From: Chloroflexota bacterium
GTDB taxonomy: Bacteria > Chloroflexota > Dehalococcoidia > DSTF01 > JACRBR01
Reading direction: 5' to 3'
Assembly: GCA_028872875.1 (NCBI GenBank)
Contig: JAGWOC010000025.1
Location: 1 to 38,774, forward strand
DNA: 38,774 bases
Position 1 is the first letter of the stretch; every line of letters begins with the position of its first letter. The position numbers and the translations under genes were made by a program. Below are positions 25,028 through 33,394 of this stretch, one piece after another. The notes beneath the pieces were generated by a model that saw only the letters and a program-made list of their open reading frames with translations, ran no database searches and was not told where the DNA came from.

Positions 25028-25240
25028 CTAGTCCCCGTCTGGGCCGGATGGCCCGTCTGGGTCGCGCTTGGCGATCAGTTCGGCGGCCGCGCGTCCGAGC
25101 AGCAGCCGGCCGAGCGTCCGGTGGCCGAGAGAGCTGAGGTACTTCTTCCAGACGTTGCGGACGTCGTCCGCCGTCTGCGCGGCGCGCAACGCCTTCTCCG
25201 CCTCGCGGATCGTCAGGTCGTAGTCGACGGCGACGGGCAT
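25028..25240 (-). CDS. Small conserved-position protein between rplI and dnaB
   Basis: 70 residues from ATG 25240. I choose this start because GGGAGG lies 8 nt upstream; ATG 25246 would be only 2 nt from it. It begins MPVAVDYDLTIREAEKALRA, continues with DVRNVWKKYLSSLGHRTLGR and ends in a Pro/Asp/Gly-rich acidic tail. Predicted mostly helical and soluble; no family recognised. It lies 3 nt before dnaB and 102 nt after rplI, so it belongs to the replication operon. A role with DnaB is possible but rests on position only. Confidence 0.65.
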   Translation of the reverse strand: MPVAVDYDLTIREAEKALRAAQTADDVRNVWKKYLSSLGHRTLGRLLLGRAAAELIAKRDPDGPSGPDGD

Positions 25241-25342
25241 CTGCATGGCCTCCCTGCGTTCCTCGACTCCCTCTGCGTCCGTACGTCCGTGCGACGGCGA
25301 TCGAGCTGCCACGAGAGGCCGCGCGCCTGTGCGGGCGCGGTG

Positions 25343-25951
25343 CTACGCCTCGGCGGCCTCTTCGCCCGGCTCGACGGCGGCATCGCCCGTCTGGGTTGCG
25401 TCTGCCGCCGCGCCCTCGTCCGCCACCGGCGCTTCGCCGGCTGGCGCGGCCTCGCCGCGGCCCGGCGCTTCCGCCCTCGCCTTGATGTCGGCCGCCGTCG
25501 TGCCGTCCTCGCCGACCACGCTGACGTGCACCGTGGCCGTGACGTTCCTCGTCAGCTTCACCGGCACGCCGTAGTCGCCCAGCTCCTTGATCGGCTCCGG
25601 CAGGACGACGCTGTGCCGGTCGAACTCCGACCCGATGATCGCGCCGACCTTCTCCGCGATGTCCGCCGTGCCGACGGAGCCGAACAGCTTGCCGCTGCTG
25701 CCGGCGCGCGCCGTCACGGTCACCACCGCGGCCTCGACCTTCTCCGCGACACCGCGCGCCTCGTGATCCCGCGCCTCCTGCAGGCGCGCCTCACGGACCG
25801 CCCGCGCCTCGGCCGACTTGACCACCGCCGGCGTCGCGGCCATCGCCAGCCGCCGCGGCAGCAGGTAATTGCGCGCGAAGCCGGGCTTCACTTCCTTGAT
25901 GTCACCGATCTTCGCGGTGCCGGGGACGTCCTCGAGAAATACGACCTTCAC
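25343..25951 (-). CDS. rplI: Ribosomal protein bL9 with acidic C-terminal extension
   Basis: 202 residues against about 148-150 in most bacteria. The N-terminal domain is canonical (MKVVFLEDVPGTAKIGDIKE, then GFARNYLLPRRLA), followed by the long helix and the C-terminal RNA-binding domain (GKLFGSVGTADIAE...YGVPVKLTRNVTATVHV). About 50 extra residues after that are Ala/Glu/Gly-rich and acidic, without Lys, and probably disordered. Start GTG 25951 with AGGAG 6 nt upstream. The gene leads the rplI-small ORF-dnaB-dnaD-loader cluster; rpsF, ssb and rpsR are not on the upstream side in this window. Confidence 0.96.
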   Translation of the reverse strand: MKVVFLEDVPGTAKIGDIKEVKPGFARNYLLPRRLAMAATPAVVKSAEARAVREARLQEARDHEARGVAEKVEAAVVTVTARAGSSGKLFGSVGTADIAEKVGAIIGSEFDRHSVVLPEPIKELGDYGVPVKLTRNVTATVHVSVVGEDGTTAADIKARAEAPGRGEAAPAGEAPVADEGAAADATQTGDAAVEPGEEAAEA

Positions 25952-26168
25952 CCTCTACTCCTGACGCGAAGACGCCGCCCGGGCGTGCCTGTGGTGGTGG
26001 CCGAGGAGCACAGACAAGCCGGGGCGCCGTCGCAACTCGATCCTACGATGGGCCGTGGGCCGCACAAGGTATAACACGTCAACATCCCCCGCGAAATCTT
26101 CCCCGCCCCGTGGGCTTCGCGCTTCGGCCGGTGGGAACCCCCCGCCGCGCGCCGCCCTCCCGATGGTA

Positions 26169-26180
26169 GAACGTACGTTC
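26169..26180. promoter_or_regulatory. Perfect 12-bp palindrome resembling a Gram-positive LexA box
   Basis: GAACGTACGTTC reads the same on both strands and fits GAAC-n4-GTTC. On the minus strand the longer text CGAACGTACGTTCT is one base off the Bacillus-type consensus. It lies in the 295-nt gap between the lipoprotein gene (end 26247) and rplI (start 25951), 218 nt before rplI, so it could only control the replication operon. Weak rplI promoter boxes (TTGTGC, TAGGAT) are seen on the minus strand near 26040-26070. No gene was found in the gap. Confidence 0.4.
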
Positions 26181-26246
26181 GTGCGCTGTCAAGCGACCGC
26201 GACTGCGCCGACGGCGCGCGTCAGCGCCGCTCCGATGCCCCGGGCG

Positions 26247-27641
26247 CTACCCGCCGGCGAACGGCGGGTACTGGAACGCCAGCTTCGGCGTCGGCCCGGG
26301 GCCGATGCTCTCGCCGCAGCCGCCGTGCGCCCCGTGGTGCGGCGTGTACACGATCCGGCCGCCCGCGAACAGCGGCAGGCCGTGTGCGGGGTCCCACGAC
26401 GGGTCGAGCGTCGTGTGCGAGAGCAGGGTCCTTCGCCCCGTGTTCAGGTCGACCAGGCCGAAATCCCCGCCCCAGGTGATGCCGAGGTTCGGGTTGGTCG
26501 CATCTGGCGTGACGTACGCCGAGAGCGTCCTGAACGTCCGGGTTGCCGGATCGGCAACGACGCTGCCGCCAGGGCCGGGCCCGTCGACGACCAGCCGTGA
26601 CCCGTCTGCGGTCCACACCGGCCCGCTGCAGGCGAACGCGCCGGGGATCCGGAAGCGGGTCGCGCCCGAGGCGGCGTCCAACACGTCGAGACGGATCTCG
26701 CTGATGCTGTAGCGCGGCGTGCTGAGCGCCTGGAACGCCAGCGAGCGGCTGTCGGGCGACCACTGCGGGTTCCCGCCGCGCGAGTAGACAGGTCTGTGCG
26801 TCCAGAGCACGCCGCCGTCACGATCGAACATTGTGAGCGTGTGGTTGAGGTCGTAGGACCCGGCACCGTGCTCCTCGGCGAAGCGGGAGCCGTCCGGCGA
26901 CCACGCCAGATCCCACACCGTGCCCAGATCCCGCACGATACGCCCCGCGCCGTCGAGCAAGAGCGAGCGCACCGGTGTCGGCGTCGGCGGTCGCGGCGTG
27001 GCGAGATCCAGCACGAGGACGACCCGGTCGCTGCCCGGGCTCCAGTACGCGGCGGAAGCGACGCCGCGCGCACCGCGCCCCTGGTCGATGAGACGCACCG
27101 CGTCGGGGCTGGCCGTGGCGGCCATTGCGACGCCTTGCGCGGTGTTGCCGATGATCGTGCGCCCGTCGGGGGAGATCGAGATGAAGCTCCCCTGGAAGCG
27201 GTCGAGCCGGGCGCGCGCACCAGTGCTGGTGTCGAGCAGGTACCAGGTGACGCTGCCGCTGCCCGCGCACGGCCGCGCGGGTGCGATCGCCTGGTACTCC
27301 TGACAGGAATAGAGCACGCTGTTGCCGGAGGCCGACATGCCGCCAACGGTGAACGCGAGGGCCCCGGGCCCCGCATCGGGCACGACCCAGCCTTCGGTGG
27401 CGCCTGTCTTCGGGTCGAGAAAGAAGATCCCCGCCTCCGCGGGCGCCACAACCGTCTGGCCCGGTGCGAACGTGACCCGGCGCGGCGCGGCCGTGTCAGG
27501 CGCCGGCGTCGGAGCTTGTGCGGTCGCAGGCTGAGGGCTGGGGCTCGCGGCAGGCGACAGGGCGCCGGGCGAGACAGAGCCGCCGCCGCAGGCAGCCGCG
27601 AGTGCAAGCACAGCCACGACGACGAGGAAGCGCGTCCTCAT
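26247..27641 (-). CDS. Lipoprotein with TolB/PD40-type beta-propeller
   Basis: 464 residues from ATG 27641 (GGAG about 9 nt upstream; a longer frame to 27680 adds no signal). The N-terminus is a lipoprotein signal with Cys18 after LALAAA, then a Ser/Pro/Ala/Thr-rich linker to about 65. The rest repeats PD40/TolB-like blades: FISISPDGRTIIGN, AYWSPGSDRVVLVLD, LAWSPDGSRFAEE, PQWSPDSRSLAFQ, VWTADGSRLVVDG. Such propellers usually bind ligands or proteins outside the membrane. It is flanked by gaps on both sides and looks monocistronic. No enzyme motif is seen. Confidence 0.82.
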   Translation of the reverse strand: MRTRFLVVVAVLALAAACGGGSVSPGALSPAASPSPQPATAQAPTPAPDTAAPRRVTFAPGQTVVAPAEAGIFFLDPKTGATEGWVVPDAGPGALAFTVGGMSASGNSVLYSCQEYQAIAPARPCAGSGSVTWYLLDTSTGARARLDRFQGSFISISPDGRTIIGNTAQGVAMAATASPDAVRLIDQGRGARGVASAAYWSPGSDRVVLVLDLATPRPPTPTPVRSLLLDGAGRIVRDLGTVWDLAWSPDGSRFAEEHGAGSYDLNHTLTMFDRDGGVLWTHRPVYSRGGNPQWSPDSRSLAFQALSTPRYSISEIRLDVLDAASGATRFRIPGAFACSGPVWTADGSRLVVDGPGPGGSVVADPATRTFRTLSAYVTPDATNPNLGITWGGDFGLVDLNTGRRTLLSHTTLDPSWDPAHGLPLFAGGRIVYTPHHGAHGGCGESIGPGPTPKLAFQYPPFAGG

Positions 27642-27787
27642 CCGCGGTGCTCCGTCCTGCGATGTACACGACGGTCTCACACTGAGAGCTACCGCCGCGT
27701 TGCCGAAATGTTAGCCCTGCCTCGGCATGGTGTCAACCACGGCACCGGGCCGCGGTCGCGGGCGGTAAGACGCCCCGCCCCCGCACC

Positions 27788-30700
27788 CTACTCTGCGGCG
27801 GCCGGCTCCAGCTCGTCCGCACCGGCGCTGAAGTACGTCGCGTCCGGGTGGTGGAAGACGAGCGCGCTGACGCTCGCCTCCGGCTCCATCATGAAGCCGT
27901 CGGTCAGCTCGACGCCGATGTCCTCCGGACGGATGAGGTCGAACAGCAGCGCCTGCGCCTCCAGGTCCGGGCACGCCGGGTAGCCGAATGAGTAGCGCTT
28001 GCCGCGATAGCGCGCCTGGAACAGGTCCTTGCGCGGCGTGTCGGGCGCGTCGGGGAAGCCCCACGCAGCCCGCAGCCGCGCGTGCACCCACTCCGCCGCC
28101 GCCTCAGCCGACTCGAGCGCGAGCGCCTGCAGCGCGTACGAGCGCAGATATTCGCCCGCCTGCTTCGCCGCCTCCGCGCGCTCGCGGATGCCCGCCCCCG
28201 CCGTCGTCACGAGGACCGCGATGTGGTCGCGGCGCACGCCGCCGGCCGCGTCCCGTACCGGCGGCAGCACGAAGTCCGGCAGCGCCAGGCCGTCCTCCTT
28301 GCGCTGGCGCGGGAACGTGAAGGTCACGGCTGGCGCGTCGGCGTCGCCCTGAAAGACGTGCAGACGGTTGCCGTCGGCCTCGGCCGCGAAGAAGCGCCAG
28401 ACGGCGCGCACCGTCATCGCGCCGGCGCGGCACTCCGCCTTCACCTGGTCGACGTGGCGTACCAGCTCCGCCGCCTTCACGTCGCCAGCGGCGAGCGCCT
28501 CGCTGAAGCGCCCCTTGAAGCCCAGGTGACGCCCGTAGAGCATCTGCGGGTTGATGTAGCTCCAGATCGCATCGAGGTCCACGAAGTCCCGCTCGCGCCC
28601 GCCGTCCGCGAGCCCGGACGGGCCGTATGGCCAGCGCGGGCCGTGGCCGCCGATCTCGACGGCGTGGCGGTCCAGGTCGGGCACCGGCGGGATCGCGATG
28701 TCCGTGCGCACCTTCGCGCTGCGGCCGTCGCCCGCGGCCGCCTGCCCGTCGCGCGGCGTCGTGATGCGCGGCGATGGTACGTGCTCGGCCAGCTCGGCTT
28801 CCAGCTTCGCGCGCTCGCCGGGATCCATCAGCCGGTTCAGCGTCGCGAGCCCGTTCATCGCGTCGTTGCAGTAGACGACCGGCGCGCGCTCGTACGACGG
28901 CGCGATCTTCGCGCGCGTGAAGCGGTCCGAGAGCGCGGCGCCGCCGACGAGCAGCGGCACCTGTACGCCCGCGTCCCGCAGGTCACCCGCCGTGATCACC
29001 ATCTGCTGCGCCGACTTCACCAGCAGCCCCGAGAGCCCGATCGCGTCCGGGTGGTGCGCGCGCGCCGCTTCGATCAGCGTCTCCGGCGGCACCTTGATAC
29101 CCAGGTTGATCACGTCGTAGCCGTTGTTCGAGAGGATGATGTCGACGAGATTCTTGCCGATGTCGTGGACGTCGCCCTTCACCGTCGCCAGCACGATGCG
29201 GCCGCGCGCGCTCGACTCGTCCTTCTCCATGAACTGCTCGAGGTGCGAGACCGCGGCCTTCATCGCCTCCGCGCTCTGGAGCACCTCGGCGACGATCAGC
29301 TCGTTGTTGTTGAAGAGGCGCCCGACCTCGGACATGCCGGCCATCAGCGGGCCGTTGATAATCTCGAGCGGCGCCGCTTCCCGCAGCTTGCGGTCGAGGT
29401 CGGCGACGAGCCCGTCCTTCGTGCCCTCGACGATGTAGTTCGCCAGCCGCTCGTCGAGCGGCAGGTCGGCGATGCTCTTCTTCGCGCGCGACTGCGCGCC
29501 GCGGAAGTGCGCCGCGAACGCCGCGATCGGGTCCTCGCCGCGGTTCCACAGCAGGTCCTCGGCCAGCCGCCGCTCCTCCTCCGGGATCGAGGCGTAGCGC
29601 TCGAGCTTCTCGCTGTTCACGATCGCCAGGTCGAGCCCCGCCTTCGTGCAGTGATACAGGAAGACCGAGTTCAGCACCTCGCGCCCCGCGTCCGGCAGCC
29701 CGAACGAGACGTTGCTGATCCCGAGCACCGTCTTCGCGTGCGGCAGCGCCTGCTTGATCAGCCGGATGCCCTCGATCGTCTCGACGGCGCTGCCCGTGTA
29801 GTTCTGGTCGCCCGTCGCGCACGGGAAGACGAGCGGGTCGAAGATGATGTCCTCGGGCCGGATGCCGTAGCGCTCGGTCAGGAGCTGGTACGAGCGCCGC
29901 GCGACCGCCAGCTTGCGTTCGCGCGTGACCGCCTGCGCCTGCTCCTTGTCCTCGTCGATGCAGCCGACGACGAGCGCGGCGCCGTACCGGCGCGCCAGCG
30001 GCGTCACACGCTCGAACTTCTCCAGCCCGTCTTCAAGATTGACCGAGTTGATGATCGACTTGCCCTGGCAGTAGGTCAGCGCACGCTCGATGGCGGCCGC
30101 GTCGGTGGTGTCGATCATGATCGGCGCCCGCACCTTCTTCGCCAGCCGACCGTAGAACTCGTCGATGTCGTGCAGCTCGTCGCGGTCAGCGTTCTGCAGG
30201 TTGACGTCGATGATCTGGGCGCCGGCCTTCACCTGCTGGCGCGCGACCTCGCTCGCCTCTTCGTACTGCTCCCGCGCGATCAGCCGCTTGAACGCGCGCG
30301 ACCCGACCTCGTTCGTGCGCTCGCCGATGATCAGCGGCCGGTCGTCCTCGTCCGCCTCGACGAAGTCGACGCCGGAGAACAGCGTGCGGTGGTGCGCCCG
30401 CGGCACGCGCGGCCGCTTGCCGGCGGCGATCTCCGCGAAGACGCGCGTGTGCTCGAACGTCGTGCCGCAGCAGCCGCCGATGATGTTCAGCCAGCCCTGG
30501 TCGATGAAGCGCTCCAGGACGGCGGCCATGTGCTCCGGCGTCTCGCGGTAGCAGCCGTCCTCGTCGGGCAGGCCGGCGTTCGGCCAGACCGACGTGCGGA
30601 ACTCCGTCAGGCCGGCCAGGCCGCGCAGGTGGTCGGTCATGAACTCGGGCCCGGTCGAGCAGTTGAGCCCGAGCGCGAGCAGGTCCGCGTGCCGCAGCGA

Positions 30701-31354
30701 AGCCGCCAGCGCCTCGACGCCCTGGCCGGCGAGCATCGTGCCCGTCAGCTCGATCGTCGCCGAGACCATCACCGGCAGCCGGTAGCCCAGCTCCCCGAAC
30801 AGCCGCCAGATGCCGATGAGCGCCGCCTTCACCGTGCGCGTGTCGTTCTGCGTCTCCAGCAGCAGCAGGTCGACGCCGCCCGCGACGAGCCCCGCCGCCC
30901 AGTCGTGGTACACGTCCGCCATCTCGCCAAACGCGATGCCGCCGGTGATCGAGAGCGACTTCGTCGTCGGCCCCATGTTGCCGGCGACGAAGCGTGGCCG
31001 CTCCGCCGTCGCCTGCTCGGCCGCACAGCGCACGGCGAGGCGTGCCGCCGCCTCGTTGATCTCGCGCGCCCGGTCCTGCAGGCCGTACTCGGCGAGCACG
31101 ATCGAGGCGCCGCCGAACGTGTTCGTGGCGATGATGTCGGCGCCGGCCCCAAGGTAGCCGCGGTGCGCGTCCGCGATCACGTCCGGACGCGTGACGTTGA
31201 GCTGCTCCGGGCAGCCCTCGTACCGCGCGCCGCCGTAGTCGGCCGCCGTCAGCTCGCGGCCCTGGACGTATGTGCCGTACGGCCCGCCGATGACGAGGAT
31301 GCGCTCCGCGAGCGCCTCCGTCAGTGTGCGTGTGCGTGCTTCGCGCGATTCCAT
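27788..31354 (-). CDS. metH: Cobalamin-dependent methionine synthase
   Basis: 1188 residues, all four modules present. Homocysteine domain: Cys232 (GLNCS) and Cys295-Cys296 (GGCCGT) bind zinc. Pterin domain: IIGERTNEVGSRAFKRLI, DVNLQNADRDEL, then FDPLVFPCATGDQ. Cobalamin domain: His730 in KGDVHDIGKN is the lower axial ligand. Reactivation domain: GRHLGFKGRF and RGKRYSFGYPACPD, for SAM-dependent repair. It methylates homocysteine from methyl-tetrahydrofolate. I start at ATG 31354, 9 nt after TACCAT; GTG 31396 is possible. No cobalamin or SAM riboswitch was seen. It lies downstream of a crotonase gene and links to the glycine cleavage operon through folate one-carbon units. Confidence 0.97.
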   Translation of the reverse strand: MESREARTRTLTEALAERILVIGGPYGTYVQGRELTAADYGGARYEGCPEQLNVTRPDVIADAHRGYLGAGADIIATNTFGGASIVLAEYGLQDRAREINEAAARLAVRCAAEQATAERPRFVAGNMGPTTKSLSITGGIAFGEMADVYHDWAAGLVAGGVDLLLLETQNDTRTVKAALIGIWRLFGELGYRLPVMVSATIELTGTMLAGQGVEALAASLRHADLLALGLNCSTGPEFMTDHLRGLAGLTEFRTSVWPNAGLPDEDGCYRETPEHMAAVLERFIDQGWLNIIGGCCGTTFEHTRVFAEIAAGKRPRVPRAHHRTLFSGVDFVEADEDDRPLIIGERTNEVGSRAFKRLIAREQYEEASEVARQQVKAGAQIIDVNLQNADRDELHDIDEFYGRLAKKVRAPIMIDTTDAAAIERALTYCQGKSIINSVNLEDGLEKFERVTPLARRYGAALVVGCIDEDKEQAQAVTRERKLAVARRSYQLLTERYGIRPEDIIFDPLVFPCATGDQNYTGSAVETIEGIRLIKQALPHAKTVLGISNVSFGLPDAGREVLNSVFLYHCTKAGLDLAIVNSEKLERYASIPEEERRLAEDLLWNRGEDPIAAFAAHFRGAQSRAKKSIADLPLDERLANYIVEGTKDGLVADLDRKLREAAPLEIINGPLMAGMSEVGRLFNNNELIVAEVLQSAEAMKAAVSHLEQFMEKDESSARGRIVLATVKGDVHDIGKNLVDIILSNNGYDVINLGIKVPPETLIEAARAHHPDAIGLSGLLVKSAQQMVITAGDLRDAGVQVPLLVGGAALSDRFTRAKIAPSYERAPVVYCNDAMNGLATLNRLMDPGERAKLEAELAEHVPSPRITTPRDGQAAAGDGRSAKVRTDIAIPPVPDLDRHAVEIGGHGPRWPYGPSGLADGGRERDFVDLDAIWSYINPQMLYGRHLGFKGRFSEALAAGDVKAAELVRHVDQVKAECRAGAMTVRAVWRFFAAEADGNRLHVFQGDADAPAVTFTFPRQRKEDGLALPDFVLPPVRDAAGGVRRDHIAVLVTTAGAGIRERAEAAKQAGEYLRSYALQALALESAEAAAEWVHARLRAAWGFPDAPDTPRKDLFQARYRGKRYSFGYPACPDLEAQALLFDLIRPEDIGVELTDGFMMEPEASVSALVFHHPDATYFSAGADELEPAAAE

Positions 31355-31472
31355 TGGATCTGCATGGTAACGGATCGCGCCTAGCTCGCCGGCCACGGCG
31401 CCAGCATGTGCCCGCGAAGGTTCAAGCGCGCCGACGCCTGCCGCTCCCGGCCTCTGGCCCCCCGACCAACCG

Positions 31473-32279
31473 TCAGCGCCCCTCGAACACCGGCTCCCGC
31501 TTCTCGATGAATGCCTGCACGCCCTCCCGGAAGTCCCGCGTGCCGAACAGCGGCAGGAGCTGCAGGTAGACGTGATGCACGCTCGCCTCGAACGTCTCCT
31601 CCAGCGCCAGCCGCATCATCCGCTTCGTCGCCTGCACCGCCAGCGGCGCGTTGCGGGCGATCGCCGCCGCCGTGCCCCGTGCTTCGTCCATCAGCGCCGC
31701 CGCCGGCACGACGCGGCTCACGAGCCCCAGCTCCAGGCACTCCTGTGCGCTCAGCACCTTTCCCAGGAACGCGATCTCGGCCGCCTTCTCCCAGCCCACC
31801 AGCCGCGGCAGCAGCCAGGCGCCGCCGCTCTCCGGCAGCACCCCGCGCTTCGTGAACACCGCCGCCAGCTTCGCCGTGTCCGCGGCAATGCGGATGTCGC
31901 ACCCCAGCGCCAGATCCATCCCGTAGCCGGCCGCCGCCCCGTTCAGCGCGCAGATCACCGGCTTGTCCGTCGTGTGCAGCACCACCGGCGGGCTGCCCGC
32001 CAGGTCGAAGCGCGCCGCGCTCGCCGAGATCTCCGCCCCGTTCACGGCGCCACCCTGGCGCCGCTCGCCCTGCTCCTTGAGGTCGAGCCCGGAGCAGAAT
32101 CCCTTGCCCGCGCCCGTGATGATGATCGCCCGCACGCCCCGGTCGTGGTCCGCCTCGCGCAGCGCCTCCGAGAACGACGCCAGCATGCCGCCGCTGATCG
32201 CGTTCAGCCGCTCGGGCCGGTTGAGGGTGATCGTCGCGACGTGGTCGCTGACGTCGTACAGCAGGTCGCGATATTCCAT
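31473..32279 (-). CDS. Enoyl-CoA hydratase/isomerase (crotonase) family protein
   Basis: 268 residues. Oxyanion-hole segments are present (GKGFCSGLDLKEQG at 58-71 and ALNGAAAGYGMDLALGCDIRI at 111-131). The pair of glutamates of classical enoyl-CoA hydratase is not: Asp122 replaces the first, and the second position carries a Phe, with Glu150 in VLPESGGAWLLPRLVG. This pattern is nearer to isomerase-type crotonases such as PaaG, so CoA-ester isomerase or another crotonase reaction is as likely as hydratase. Start ATG 32279 with GAGGAG about 10 nt upstream. It precedes metH on the same strand by about 120 nt, and no functional link is evident. Confidence 0.85.
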   Translation of the reverse strand: MEYRDLLYDVSDHVATITLNRPERLNAISGGMLASFSEALREADHDRGVRAIIITGAGKGFCSGLDLKEQGERRQGGAVNGAEISASAARFDLAGSPPVVLHTTDKPVICALNGAAAGYGMDLALGCDIRIAADTAKLAAVFTKRGVLPESGGAWLLPRLVGWEKAAEIAFLGKVLSAQECLELGLVSRVVPAAALMDEARGTAAAIARNAPLAVQATKRMMRLALEETFEASVHHVYLQLLPLFGTRDFREGVQAFIEKREPVFEGR

Positions 32280-32514
32280 AACGGTTCTGCTCCTCGCTCG
32301 ATGTCGTGCCGTGCGGCCAGCATACCACCGGCCCCGACGATCCGGAGCGCGGGCCTTCATCAGCCCGCGCCGCCCACACGCGTGCGGACCCTCGCCTCCC
32401 GCCCCGGCTTCCTCCCTCCCTGCCCCAGTCGCCGCGCTCGTGCCTAGGCGCGCGGTGCGGGACAATGTCTCTCGTCCGCGGCAGCAGCAGGCACGCGACC
32501 ACAGGAGCGGGATC

Positions 32515-33378
32515 ATGCCCACAGCGACGCTGAACGGCATCGAACTCCACTACGAAGTCCACGGCGAAGGCACGCCGCTCGTGCTCGCCCACGGCTACAC
32601 CGCGTCGCTGGAGATGTGGCGGGACCAGGTGCCCGCCTTCTCCTCGAAGTACCGCCTCGTTCTCTACGACAGCCGCGGCCACGGCGCCTCCACCGCGCCC
32701 GCCGCCCTCGACCGCTACGGCCTCGCCCGCGACTACGTCGGCGACCAGCTCGCGTTGATGGACCACCTCGGCATCGACCGCGCGTACGTCGGCGGCCTCT
32801 CGATGGGCGGCATGATCGCCCAGGAGTTCGTCCTCCAGCATCCCGAACGTTCCGCCGCCGCGCTGCTCTTCGACACCGGCCCCGGGTTCGGCGCCGTGGC
32901 GCGCGACCCCGCGTTCGCCGCCCGCTTCGGCCAGATGCGCGAGACGATGCAGGCCCTCGCCCGCACGAAGGGCATGGGCGCCATCATCGACGCCATGCGC
33001 AACAGCCCGATGACCTTCCGGCCGCCCCCCGGCACGCCCCTGCCCGAGGGTGTGCGCCGGCACGTCGAGCAGATGCGGCAGATGAGCGTCGATGGCTACC
33101 TCGGCGCCGGCAAGGCGCTCCAGGACTGGCCCGGCAGCCTCGACCGCCTCCACCAGATCACGGCGCCGACGCTCGTGCTCGTCGGCGAACAGGACCCGTT
33201 GTTGCCCGCGAGCCGCCTGATCCACGAGCGCATCGCCGGCAGCCGCTTCGCGCTCCTGCGCAACAGCGGTCACGGCACCAACCTCTGGCGCCCCGGGGCC
33301 TTCACACGCACCACCATGGACTTCCTCGCCGACGTCGACGCCCGCCGCCCGGTCGCCGGCGAGATCATCGTGCCGTAG
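32515..33378 (+). CDS. Alpha/beta-fold hydrolase
   Basis: 287 residues, single domain. Oxyanion motif LAHGYTAS at 23-30, nucleophile Ser in GLSMGG (near 95), acid Asp in GEQDPLLP and catalytic His in NSGHGTN near the end: a complete Ser-Asp-His triad. A helical lid with Met-rich segments lies between (QMRETMQALARTKGMGAI). It most resembles esterase, enol-lactonase or haloperoxidase-like hydrolases; the substrate is unknown. ATG 32515 follows AGGAG by 8 nt. It is divergent from the crotonase gene and is followed 16 nt later by a PIG-L deacetylase, probably in one operon. Confidence 0.9.
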   Translation: MPTATLNGIELHYEVHGEGTPLVLAHGYTASLEMWRDQVPAFSSKYRLVLYDSRGHGASTAPAALDRYGLARDYVGDQLALMDHLGIDRAYVGGLSMGGMIAQEFVLQHPERSAAALLFDTGPGFGAVARDPAFAARFGQMRETMQALARTKGMGAIIDAMRNSPMTFRPPPGTPLPEGVRRHVEQMRQMSVDGYLGAGKALQDWPGSLDRLHQITAPTLVLVGEQDPLLPASRLIHERIAGSRFALLRNSGHGTNLWRPGAFTRTTMDFLADVDARRPVAGEIIVP

Positions 33379-33394
33379 CGCACGGAGGAGCAGC

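Noticed and set aside
27760-27780. GGGCGG/CCGCCC inverted repeat after metH as a terminator
   Set aside because: Only 6 bp with a 9-nt loop and no U run, so it is indistinguishable from background.
28082-31384. 1100-codon plus-strand frame opposite metH
   Set aside because: Antisense shadow of metH. Composition (Arg, Asp, Val, Leu, His rich) follows from the reversed codons of a GC-rich gene.
31355-31472. Cobalamin or SAM riboswitch before metH
   Set aside because: The gap is about 118 nt and shows no B12-box-like or SAM-type pairing that I could recognise.
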